A stretch of 16,526 bases of DNA from Anaerolineales bacterium UBA1429 (GTDB taxonomy: Bacteria > Chloroflexota > Anaerolineae > UBA1429): NCBI GenBank assembly GCA_002329325.1, contig DCTX01000059.1, positions 1 through 16,526 of the forward strand, given 5' to 3'. Made by a program: the position numbers and the translations under genes. The notes under the pieces were generated by a model. It was not told the origin of the DNA. It was given only the letters and a program-made list of their open reading frames with translations, and made no database searches. Shown in pieces: positions 6,211-13,118 of this stretch; position 1 is the stretch's first letter; every line of letters begins with the position of its first letter.

Positions 6211-7188
6211 CTATGCCTGGCCGTCGCCGGCCAGGAGCAGCTCGATCTCTGCCAGGTCCTCCGCCGTCAAGCGCCAGGCGGCGGCCTGGGCGTTGGCGGT
6301 CATCTGCTCGGGCGTGCTCACGCCGGTGATGACGCAGGACACGGTGGGCTCGGCCAGGAGCCAGGCCACGGCCAGGTCGGCAAGGGTGTGGTCCCGCGCC
6401 TCGGCCCAGGCCGCGAGGCTCTGCAGGGTGGCATAGCCTTCCGGCGTGGCGTATCGCGCCAGGTAGCGGCGGGTGCGCTCAAATGCCACGGCGCGGCTGT
6501 CGGATGGAGGCGGCGCGCCCGGGGGATAGCGCCCGGCCAGGAGGCCGTTGGCCAGCGGGAAGTAGGGCAGCAGCCCGACCCGCATCTCCCGGCAGAAGGG
6601 GATCAGCTCGCGAGAGGCCTCGCGCTCCAGCAGGTTATGGTGTGCCTGGGTGGTGACAAAGGGGGCCCAGCCGTAGCGCTCGGCCAGGTCGTTGCAGCGG
6701 CAGATCTGCCACGCGGCATAGTTGGAGGCGCCCAGGTAGCGCACCTTGCCCGCCCGGACCAGGTCGTCCAGGGCGCGCATGGTTTCCTCCATGGGAGTGG
6801 TCTCGTCAAAGCGGTGGATCTGGTACAGGTCCACATAGTCGGTGCGGAGGCGGCGGAGGCTGGCCTCCAGGGCGCGGGTCAGGTGGCCGCGGGAGGCGCC
6901 CCAATCGTTGGGCCCCTCTCCCGTGGCGCTGCAGCCCTTGGTGCCCAGCACCACCTGATGGCGGATGCCCTCCAGCGCCTGCCCCAGGTACTCCTCGGCC
7001 AGCGAGGTGCCGCGGTACCAGGTGCCATAGATGTCGGCGGTGTCCACATAGTTGACGCCCTGATCCAGGGCGGCCCAGACGATGCGGCTGGCCGCGGCCT
7101 GATCCACCCGGCCGCCCCATTGGCCGCCGGTGCCCAGCCCTACCGCCGAGACGCGTATGCCAGCCCTGCCCAGTTGTCGGTACTCCAT
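6211..7188 (-). CDS. Aldo/keto reductase
   Basis: The 325-residue protein is an (alpha/beta)8-barrel NADPH-dependent oxidoreductase. The catalytic tetrad is visible: Asp49 in NYVDTADIYG, Tyr54 in the same motif, Lys84 in GTKG and His125 in YQIHRFD. The RYLGASNYAAWQ segment, LPYFPLANGLLAGRY and the C-terminal LLAEPTVSCVITGVSTPEQ (NADP-binding region) all fit the YhdN/Gcy-like branch. ATG 7188 lies just after GGGGGAGG; upstream frame residues come from the repeat region. It is the first gene of the leftward operon, behind a candidate promoter at 7219-7247. The physiological substrate, probably an aldehyde or ketone, cannot be inferred. Confidence 0.92.
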   Translation of the reverse strand: MEYRQLGRAGIRVSAVGLGTGGQWGGRVDQAAASRIVWAALDQGVNYVDTADIYGTWYRGTSLAEEYLGQALEGIRHQVVLGTKGCSATGEGPNDWGASRGHLTRALEASLRRLRTDYVDLYQIHRFDETTPMEETMRALDDLVRAGKVRYLGASNYAAWQICRCNDLAERYGWAPFVTTQAHHNLLEREASRELIPFCREMRVGLLPYFPLANGLLAGRYPPGAPPPSDSRAVAFERTRRYLARYATPEGYATLQSLAAWAEARDHTLADLAVAWLLAEPTVSCVITGVSTPEQMTANAQAAAWRLTAEDLAEIELLLAGDGQA

Positions 7189-7218
7189 GGCCTCTCCCCC
7201 GCGCTGTTGACTGGGGCA

Positions 7219-7247
7219 AGGGTAGTCGAGATGGCGGACGCTGTCAA
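7219..7247 (-). promoter_or_regulatory. Probable promoter of the aldo/keto reductase operon
   Basis: Read on the minus strand, TTGACA (7247-7242), a 17-base spacer and TACCCT (7224-7219) form a promoter with a perfect -35. The -10 keeps the most conserved T, A and final T. Transcription would begin near 7212, leaving a leader of about 24 bases to ATG 7188. It lies at the edge of the repeat cluster. Confidence 0.5.
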
Positions 7248-7568
7248 CCGGGGGGGCTGGGCAGCCATCGCCCTCACCCCGGTGCGGAGGAGCGCGCCAG
7301 CCAGCTCCCACCCCGACGTGCAGGCAGGCGTGCGGGGGTGAGGTTGAACGAGCATGCCGGCCGGTTCGCCAGGGTCTTGGGAGCAATGGCCCTCACCCCC
7401 GCGTTGCTCGTGGTACGCGTTGCCCTCGTGGGGGGGAGGGCGGCCCCGGCGCTGAGCAGCGCGCCGGCCGGCTCCCACCCCGACGTGCAGGCAAGCTCGC
7501 GGGGGAGTGGGTTGAACGAGCATGCCGGTCGGTTCGCCAGGATCTTGGGAGCAATGGCCCTCACCCCC

Positions 7569-7594
7569 GCGTTGCTCGCCAGGGCGAGCAACGC
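7569..7594. repeat. Perfect hairpin, 12-bp arms
   Basis: Arms 7569-7580 and 7583-7594 (GCGTTGCTCGCC and its complement) are separated by only two bases. It lies within the 60-bp segment that distinguishes one repeat copy from the other. No T-run follows, so termination is not the obvious role. Confidence 0.8.
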
Positions 7595-7596
7595 TT

Positions 7597-7624
7597 CCCC
7601 CTCCCCCGCGGGCGGGGGAGGGGG
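7597..7624. repeat. Perfect G/C hairpin, 13-bp arms
   Basis: Arms 7597-7609 (CCCCCTCCCCCGC) and 7612-7624 are fully complementary with a two-base GG loop. The G-rich strand also has runs of five G, so a G-quadruplex is an alternative structure on that strand. Confidence 0.8.
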
Positions 7625-7833
7625 CGCAGAGGCGATCGTGGTACGTGTTGCCCTCGTGGGGGTGAGGGCGGCCGCGGCGTTGAGCAGTGCGGCAGACGGC
7701 TCCCAACCCGAAGCGCAGGCAGGCCCGCGGGGGAGGAGGCGCAGATGCGATCGTGGTACGCGTTGCCCTCGTGGGGGTGAGGGCAACGCGGCCCGCAGCT
7801 TCCATCGCGGCCCTGGATATACCCCTTTCGCGC

Positions 7834-7863
7834 TTGCCACCGGGCGCAATTGTCCTGTATGAT
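7834..7863 (+). promoter_or_regulatory. Probable promoter of the membrane protein/TcmP-like pair
   Basis: TTGCCA (7834-7839), an 18-base spacer and TATGAT (7858-7863) each match consensus at five of six positions. Transcription would start near 7870, about 50 bases before ATG 7920. The -35 is identical to that proposed for infC. Confidence 0.55.
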
Positions 7864-7919
7864 GAAACTGATTTCAGAGAGCGTCCTGCCCGGCGTTGCG
7901 CGCACCCCAAGGAGGGCAC

Positions 7920-8402
7920 ATGCGAGCCATGGTCGTGCAGTTCGTGCTGGGCCTGGCGGTGCTGGCCAGTCTGGCGGCGGCGGCCCCCGTGGGTCTGCAG
8001 ACGACTCTGTTGATCGCCCTGGCCATCGCCCTGCTCTTGCGCACGCCTCGGAGCGTCTACCTGCTGCTCACGGCAGGCCTTTTCGCGGCGTTGGTGATCA
8101 TCAGCCCCTGGGAGGTCAAGTTCCTGGTCGGGGGCGCCGGCCTGGCGGTGACCCTGCTCAGCGCGGCGCTGCGCCGCAACCTGGGCATCCTCACCCCCTT
8201 GGCCCTGGGCATGGTCTGCGCGCCCTCGCCGATACTGTATGCCATCGCGCTGGCCGTGGCTACGGGTTTGGGCCTGGTCCTGTGGAAGGTCGTGACCCGC
8301 CAGCCATGGCGGGGGCCCAACATGCTGGAGAGCCCGAACTGGCGCGTGCTCGTCTTGCCGGGCCGCGATAGCTCTCGTTCGCGGAGTGGAGGAAGGGGCT
8401 AA
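7920..8402 (+). CDS. Small multi-pass membrane protein of unknown function
   Basis: I do not recognise this 160-residue protein. Hydrophobic stretches at about 4-22, 27-41, 46-62, 67-84 and 89-123 suggest five or six membrane helices. The tail from about 124 is polar and probably cytosolic, with WRGPNMLESPNWRVLVLPGRD and a terminal RS/RG-rich run. Charged residues inside the helices are few (R41, R44, K67, R85, R86 lie in loops). ATG 7920 follows AAGGAGGG at 7909-7916 with short spacing; ATG 7929 is an alternative start. Its TAA overlaps the next ATG (TAATG), so it is translationally coupled with the TcmP-like gene and the two products may act together. It is preceded by its own promoter. Confidence 0.75.
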   Translation: MRAMVVQFVLGLAVLASLAAAAPVGLQTTLLIALAIALLLRTPRSVYLLLTAGLFAALVIISPWEVKFLVGGAGLAVTLLSAALRRNLGILTPLALGMVCAPSPILYAIALAVATGLGLVLWKVVTRQPWRGPNMLESPNWRVLVLPGRDSSRSRSGGRG

Positions 8403-9469
8403 TGACCGAACATGACGCGCCGCCGGAGAGGGTATCGGTGCGGGCCGCCATCGTGGCGGACTATGCCGCCGCCTGGGGCCGCGCGCTGCTCAGCGCCCAG
8501 GCGCCCGCTCACCCGGCGTTGCCGCCGCGCCTGGCCTACCTGGATCTCTACCGCGGCCCCGATCGGGGCGCGTCCGCCTCCCACGGCGTGGTGGCCGCGG
8601 TGGCCGGGCGCGCCGCCGCTGACGATACCCTGCGTGCGGATCTCCTGCTCCTGCTCAACGATCCGGGCCCCGAGGATCCCGATGCGCGCCGCGCCCTGGC
8701 CCGCGCCCTGCGGCCCGTGCGCGCCCTGGCCCATCCCGCCCAGGTGATTCGGCGCCACCCCTGGCTGCGCATCGCCGCCCGCCTGGAGGCCTACCGCCCC
8801 CTGGGGCTGCTGGCCTACCTGGAGCCGTGGGGCTACCACGGCCTGGGCGGAGAGGACCTGGCGCGCTGCCTGGCGCTGCCCCAGGCGGAGGTGCTGCTGG
8901 CGCTGCGCTATCCGCTGCTGAACATGGGGCTGCCGAATCCCCGCGTGGCCGCCCACCTGGAGGCGTTCTGGGGGGCGGAGCGAGCCGACGCCCTGAGGGA
9001 GGCCGCCCGCGCGGCGTCGCCGAGGCAGCGCGAGGAGCTGATCCTGGCGGCCTGCATGGAGCGGTTGCAGGAGCTGGGCGCCGCCCACGTGCTGGCCTTT
9101 CGCCTGAGCGCCGATCACCGCCCCAGGGAGCTGCTGCTCCACGCCAGCCGCGACGAAGGCGCCTATGCCCGGATGAAAGAGGTCCTGGCCGCCCACAGCA
9201 CCGGGCATCCCCAAGGGGTGCCCGACTACTGCTACGATCCCGAGGCGGCCCGCTATGCCGCCAGCCTGCCCGTGGCTCGCCCGCTGGACGCCCTGGCCGA
9301 TGAGCTGGCTCGCGCCTATGCCGGGCACACCGTCGTGGCCGAGGATCTCTACCGGCGCGACCACGTGGGGCGCCCCTATATCCTGCGGAACTATGGCGAT
9401 GCTCTCGAGTTGCTGGTGACCCAGGGCCGCGCCGTGCGCCTGAACGGGCGCGTGCGGGTGATCGCGTAG
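8402..9469 (+). CDS. Divergent TcmP (three-Cys-motif partner)-like protein
   Basis: The protein is 355 residues. Several segments line up with the TcmP family, whose members have a methyltransferase-like fold. YLDLYRGPDRG at 46-56 occupies the position of the family's D-x-FAGPG motif, YLEPWGYHGLG at 139-149 that of IDPFGY(K)G, and FRLSADHRPRELLLHASRDEG..ARMKEVL (233-262) that of the FR...YYLIFAT.H..G...MKD region. A winged-helix-like C-terminus (312-350: VAEDLYRRDHVGRPYILRNYGDAL) also fits. The family aspartate of DPFG is glutamate here (E141). TcmP genes usually lie beside a Gp37/Gp68-like three-Cys protein; none is visible here, and the coupled neighbour is a membrane protein instead. GGAGGAAGGGG precedes ATG 8402. 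The biochemical role of the family is not established. The family call comes from memory of its motifs. Confidence 0.6.
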   Translation: MTEHDAPPERVSVRAAIVADYAAAWGRALLSAQAPAHPALPPRLAYLDLYRGPDRGASASHGVVAAVAGRAAADDTLRADLLLLLNDPGPEDPDARRALARALRPVRALAHPAQVIRRHPWLRIAARLEAYRPLGLLAYLEPWGYHGLGGEDLARCLALPQAEVLLALRYPLLNMGLPNPRVAAHLEAFWGAERADALREAARAASPRQREELILAACMERLQELGAAHVLAFRLSADHRPRELLLHASRDEGAYARMKEVLAAHSTGHPQGVPDYCYDPEAARYAASLPVARPLDALADELARAYAGHTVVAEDLYRRDHVGRPYILRNYGDALELLVTQGRAVRLNGRVRVIA

Positions 9470-9504
9470 AGCAGCCCAGGCGAGCAACCCTGGCGCTTGA
9501 CCAG

Positions 9505-9538
9505 GAGAGAGGGGCGACGCATGCGTCGCCCCTCTCTC
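9505..9538. terminator. Perfect palindrome, probable bidirectional terminator
   Basis: Arms 9505-9521 and 9522-9538 form 17 consecutive base pairs with no spacer, centred on GCATGC, and CTCTCTT follows on the plus strand. It lies between two convergent genes, 36 bases after the TcmP-like stop. A smaller stem (CCTGG 9489-9493 with CCAGG 9501-9505) precedes it. The T-run is weak, so termination strength is uncertain. Confidence 0.65.
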
Positions 9539-9584
9539 TTCGCGGCTCTGTAGGCTCTGTCGATCAGGCCTGCAGCCGCTGCGT

Positions 9585-12194
9585 CTACGCCAGGGTCAGC
9601 TCCTCGCCCGCCGCCAGGGTCAGCGGCTCGGCCAGGCGCACCCGCAGAGCGTCGCCGCCCATCTCCACCCCGATGGGCACGGTGCGCCCGCCCACATGGG
9701 CAGTGGTCACCTGGTGCCCGAGCAGCGCCCCCAGCTCCAGGGTGCGCAGCGTCACCTGGCCGTGCTCGACGCGCAGGGTGACGACGGCGCCCTCGCCCAG
9801 GCGCTGGGCATAGCTGCCCCAGACGCCTTCGGCCGACCAGAACACGCGGAAATCCTCGGGCCAGAGGCGCGGCGCAAAGCCCAGCATCGCCGCCCCCAGG
9901 TCGTAGCGATAGCCGGAGAGGGCCGTCAGCACCGACCAGGAGGCCATGGAGCGGGCATAGTGGCTGCCGCACTCGAACTCGTTCCAGGGGTTGCGTCGCC
10001 GGCCATCGTGCCGGTCGCGCACGCCCTTGACGATGGTCAGCCCCTCATCCACCAGCCCCTCGTAGATCAGGTGCGAGGCCACCTGGTACTCGATGCCGCA
10101 CCAGACCTCGTCCGAGTAGACAAAGGGCAGGGCCGGGCGCTCGCCGTGGGGCCAGGAGCAGAGCAACAGCCCCTGCTCGTCGTTCAGGGCATAGATGCGC
10201 TGGGGGTTGGCGTGCTCCCAAAAGTCGGTGCGCCAGTTGTGCTCGAACACGGCTCGGATGGCGCTGCGCACCCGCTCCGGGTCCAGCAGGTAGCCGAGGC
10301 CCACCAGGTGGGCGCACCATTGGCCGATCAGGTGATCCGAAAGGCAGCCGAGGCCGTACTGGTACTTGTCGTGCTCGGGATCGCAGCGCTGGACATAGTA
10401 CTCGCCGTTGAACAGCTCGGCCTCGATGCGGGCGCGCCCCCGTTCGAACACCTGGCGATAGCGGGTGGCGGCGTCCTCGTCGCCCAGGTAGCGGGCGATC
10501 TCCTCGCCCGCCCGCAGCGCCCCCAGGTAAAAGGTGCCGATCATGGTGTTGGGGCCATAGAACTCGATATCGTAGGTGTTGTGCTGCTGGCCGTCGATCA
10601 CCCCGTCCTGGTCGGCATCCCAGGCGACCCAGGCGTATTCCAGAGCGCGACGGGCCTCTGGCCAGAGGCTGCGCAGCCAGTCGTCATCGCCAGAGAGCTT
10701 CCAATCGCGGTAGAGCTTGAGCAGGCCGCCCATCTGGCCGTCGGCGGCGGGGTGGAACGCCCAGGGGGCGCTGCCCAGGGGCAGTTGCAGCCGAAAGCCC
10801 ATGGAGCCATCGGGATTCATGTTGTAGCGATAGTCGGCGCTGCGCTCCGAGCGCTCCAGCTCGGGGAACAGAAAGGCGGGCGTCTGGGCATAGTTCCAGA
10901 CGTGGGTGCAGGAGCCCTCGCAGCAGCCGGCGTTGCCGTGGCAGCCCTCAAAGCCGTAGAAGGTGCCATCGGGCAGGCGCAGCACCGTGGGGCTGTGGAG
11001 GATCGAAGCCTGGCTGGAGACGGCGTCCAGCACGGCGGCAGGCAGGCGCGAGGCGAACAGGGTATCGTGGAAGCGCCGCGTCTCGCCATAGAGGCGCTCG
11101 CGGTGGGCCAAGTAGTAGCGGGCCACGTCCAGGGCGTCGCTCCACAAGGTCGCGTAGTAGTTGGGCCAGACGGGACCGGCGTCCTCGCCGCAACATCCGC
11201 ACTCGCTGGCCGGCAGGCCCCAGTACTTGACATAGTTGGGAAAGTGCCAGGCGATGACAAAGGGAAACGTCGCCGTCTCGCCGGGGGCCAGAGTGCGGCG
11301 CACGCCCAGGGTGCCCACGTCGTTCAGGCCCTCGGGCGAGGGCGGGTACTCGCGGGGGGCCAGAATGCCCTCCTGGGAAAAGTGATCCCAGTAATCGTGG
11401 AACATGTCGAACCACGCGCCCCGCAGCCAGGCGGCCTGGCACCAGGCGCCCTCGGCAGGCGTGGCCAGCGCCAGGGTGCCAAAGCGGGGGTGATCGGGCG
11501 CATAGCGCTCCGAGGTCAGATACAGGGCGTTCAGGCCCTCCTCGGCTACCCAGCGGTTGAGGTTGCCGCCCAGGCCATTCCGGGGGCGGCGACCCGTGAG
11601 GGAGCCGCTGTGGTCATAGCCGATGGGGTTGGCCAGGTTGCCGGCCACCGAGACCTCCACCGGCGCGTCGCCGGGGTTGCGCACCCGATAGTGGAGCACG
11701 GCGATGGGCAGGCTAGAGTCGTCGGCCTCGGTTGGGATAAAGGGGCTAAAGGCCTCCAGCTCGACCTCCACGGGCAGGATAGGGTCCTCGAAGGTGACCC
11801 AGGCCAGGGGGAACTCGCCCCGCAGGGTGGTTGCGCGCATGGGCGGGAGCCCGGAGCCGTCCTCGCGCTGGACGCCGAACCCGATGCCGCTGTATTGGCC
11901 CCAGCCGCTGCCGTCGAAGGGCGGCTCGTGGGGCGCCTGGAGCACGCGGGTCACCGTCGCCCCGCCTTGGAGGCGGGCCCACAGCGCAAAGAAGGCATAG
12001 GGCACGCTCATGCCTTTGTTGGGCCGGTTAAAGATCTCCCAATCCACCAGGGCGCCCCGACCGGAAAGGGAGATGCAGCCGGCGCCGATGCCCCCCAGGG
12101 GGAAGGCGGCCTTGGTCAGCCGCTCGCCCGAGTAGGTGAGGGCGGTCGTCTCGCCGTAGAGCGCCTCGCGGGGATAGAAACTCGTCTTGGACAT
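9585..12194 (-). CDS. GH116 beta-glycosidase, GBA2-like (DUF608 catalytic domain)
   Basis: The 869-residue protein has the GBA2-type N-terminal beta domain (about 20-320; FPLGGIGAGCISLSGRG at 31-47 is a family signature). An alpha/alpha-barrel catalytic domain follows at about 380-800, with a short C-terminal beta extension. GH116 retaining enzymes cleave beta-glucosides or xylosides, and in animals glucosylceramide. By alignment from memory to human GBA2 (E527, D677) the nucleophile is Glu426 in CCEGSCTHVWNY and the acid/base Asp542 in HNTYDIEFYGPN. DEVWCGIEYQVASHLI and DADQDGVIDG are also typical. No signal peptide is visible, so it is probably cytosolic. Clustered cysteines (C332/334/335 and C418-C429) may be structural. 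ATG 12194 follows GGGAGG. It is divergent from the phosphodiesterase gene with its own promoter. The family is firm and the substrate unknown. Confidence 0.93.
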   Translation of the reverse strand: MSKTSFYPREALYGETTALTYSGERLTKAAFPLGGIGAGCISLSGRGALVDWEIFNRPNKGMSVPYAFFALWARLQGGATVTRVLQAPHEPPFDGSGWGQYSGIGFGVQREDGSGLPPMRATTLRGEFPLAWVTFEDPILPVEVELEAFSPFIPTEADDSSLPIAVLHYRVRNPGDAPVEVSVAGNLANPIGYDHSGSLTGRRPRNGLGGNLNRWVAEEGLNALYLTSERYAPDHPRFGTLALATPAEGAWCQAAWLRGAWFDMFHDYWDHFSQEGILAPREYPPSPEGLNDVGTLGVRRTLAPGETATFPFVIAWHFPNYVKYWGLPASECGCCGEDAGPVWPNYYATLWSDALDVARYYLAHRERLYGETRRFHDTLFASRLPAAVLDAVSSQASILHSPTVLRLPDGTFYGFEGCHGNAGCCEGSCTHVWNYAQTPAFLFPELERSERSADYRYNMNPDGSMGFRLQLPLGSAPWAFHPAADGQMGGLLKLYRDWKLSGDDDWLRSLWPEARRALEYAWVAWDADQDGVIDGQQHNTYDIEFYGPNTMIGTFYLGALRAGEEIARYLGDEDAATRYRQVFERGRARIEAELFNGEYYVQRCDPEHDKYQYGLGCLSDHLIGQWCAHLVGLGYLLDPERVRSAIRAVFEHNWRTDFWEHANPQRIYALNDEQGLLLCSWPHGERPALPFVYSDEVWCGIEYQVASHLIYEGLVDEGLTIVKGVRDRHDGRRRNPWNEFECGSHYARSMASWSVLTALSGYRYDLGAAMLGFAPRLWPEDFRVFWSAEGVWGSYAQRLGEGAVVTLRVEHGQVTLRTLELGALLGHQVTTAHVGGRTVPIGVEMGGDALRVRLAEPLTLAAGEELTLA

Positions 12195-12243
12195 GCTGGC
12201 CTCCCAGAGCTAGGGCGTGGATTTTCTGGATGCGGACGCGCTC

Positions 12244-12272
12244 ATTCTCGCCAGCGGCCGCGAGTTCGTCAA
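12244..12272 (-). promoter_or_regulatory. Probable promoter of the GH116 gene
   Basis: On the minus strand TTGACG (12272-12267), a 17-base spacer and GAGAAT (12249-12244) match consensus at five and four of six positions. Transcription would begin near 12237, about 43 bases before ATG 12194. Its -35 is only 21 bases from the -35 of the divergent promoter, so a single regulator could act on both. Confidence 0.5.
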
Positions 12273-12293
12273 GGCGGGGACCCCTATCTTGTG

Positions 12294-12323
12294 TTGCCAT
12301 GCGCCATCGGCGTGTGGTATCCT
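12294..12323 (+). promoter_or_regulatory. Probable promoter of the phosphodiesterase gene (extended -10)
   Basis: TTGCCA (12294-12299), an 18-base spacer and TATCCT (12318-12323) preceded by TGG (TGN, extended -10) form a promoter back to back with that of GH116. Transcription would start near 12330, about 38 bases before ATG 12368. Confidence 0.5.
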
Positions 12324-12367
12324 GCGGCCCAGATCCATCCCGCTGGCGATTCGACTGGAGGAACTGC

Positions 12368-13096
12368 ATGCAACAACCATTCATGGCCATCGCCCATCGG
12401 GGCGCCTCTTCCTATGCGCCCGAGAACACCCCGGCCGCCTACGATCTGGCGGTGGAAATGGGCGCGACCCACATCGAGCTGGACGTGCACCTCACCGCCG
12501 ATGGCGAAGTGGTGGTCATCCACGACGACCTGCTCGACCGCACCACCAACGGGCACGGTCCGGTGGCGGAGCGCACGCTGGCGGAGCTGCGCGCCCTGGA
12601 TGCGGGCGCCTGGTTCGCGCCCGAGTTCGCCCGGCAGCGCATCCCCACCCTGGCCGAGGTGCTGGCTGGCTGGGGCGCGCGGGCCCACCTGCACATCGAG
12701 ATCAAGGGGAGCACGCCGAGCCTGGTGGCGCGCACCGTGGCCCTCGTGCGCCAGCACGGCCTGGCCGAGCAGGTGACCATCACCTCCTTCATGCGCGAGG
12801 CCCTGGCCGAGACCCGCGACCTGGCGCCCGATCTGCCCACCGGCTGGCTGGTGGGCGAGGTCACGGATAGCATGGTCGAGGAGGCCCTGGCCATGGGGTT
12901 GACCCAGCTCTGCCCTCGGGCGGACTATGTGACGCCAGAGCTGGTGGAGCGGCTGCACGGCCTGGGGTTGGTGGTGCGGGCGTGGGGCGTCAGCGATGAG
13001 GTGCTGATGCGCCGCGTCGCTGACGCCGGCGCCGACGGCATGACCGTCAACTTTCCTGACAAGCTGCTGGCGTATATCTCCACACACTCTCTCTAG
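12368..13096 (+). CDS. Glycerophosphodiester phosphodiesterase
   Basis: The 242-residue protein is a single GDPD TIM barrel, which hydrolyses glycerophosphodiesters to glycerol 3-phosphate and an alcohol. The metal and catalytic residues are in place: His10 and Arg11 in AHRGASSYAPENT, Glu19, Glu37 and Asp39 in HIELDVHLT, His52 in VIHDDLLDRTTNG, and Glu111/Lys113 in HIEIKG. The end MTVNFPDKLLAYI is the usual GDPD finish. There is no signal peptide, so it is cytosolic. ATG 12368 follows GGAGGA with five bases between; the longer frame upstream crosses the promoter. It is divergent from the GH116 gene and lies 22 bases before the nuclease gene. A role in recycling phospholipid head groups is a family inference. 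Confidence 0.95.
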   Translation: MQQPFMAIAHRGASSYAPENTPAAYDLAVEMGATHIELDVHLTADGEVVVIHDDLLDRTTNGHGPVAERTLAELRALDAGAWFAPEFARQRIPTLAEVLAGWGARAHLHIEIKGSTPSLVARTVALVRQHGLAEQVTITSFMREALAETRDLAPDLPTGWLVGEVTDSMVEEALAMGLTQLCPRADYVTPELVERLHGLGLVVRAWGVSDEVLMRRVADAGADGMTVNFPDKLLAYISTHSL

Positions 13097-13118
13097 TTCT
13101 CAGTCGAAAGGATCAAGC

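Larger units (their letters stand above)
7557..7669. mobile_element. MITE-like element with perfect 12-bp inverted ends
   Basis: GCCCTCACCCCC at 7557-7568 is the exact inverted complement of GGGGGTGAGGGC at 7658-7669. The 113-bp interval contains two perfect hairpins. No transposase is encoded and no clear target duplication is visible at the ends, so classification as a miniature inverted-repeat element is tentative; a REP-like sequence is the alternative. Confidence 0.4.
7248..7800. repeat. GC-rich repeat cluster, no gene
   Basis: This stretch between divergent genes contains no credible protein; its open frames are low-complexity translations of repeats. Segments 7342-7410 and 7510-7578 match at 67 of 69 positions with a period of 168 bases. 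A segment ending CTCCCACCCCGACGTGCAGGCA occurs near 7305-7326 and 7471-7493, and in diverged form near 7700-7722. The block containing GTGGTACGYGTTGCCCTCGTGG occurs near 7409, 7637 and 7753. Copies share CCCTCACCCC borders at 7271, 7390 and 7558. The arrangement suggests repeated duplication of a short non-coding element. Unit lengths are irregular and there are no uniform spacers, so it is not a CRISPR array. Confidence 0.85.

Noticed and set aside
7248..7800. CRISPR array
   Set aside because: Units are long and irregular, there are no uniform short repeats with unique spacers of constant length, and no cas gene is present.
7140..7919. Long open frames on both strands through the repeats
   Set aside because: They are translations of GC-rich repeats, lack binding sites and show no domain; the same repeat appears within different frames.
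9696..12776. 1026-codon plus-strand open frame
   Set aside because: It is antisense to the GH116 gene and reflects strong codon bias; its product has no recognisable domain and it crosses the divergent promoters.
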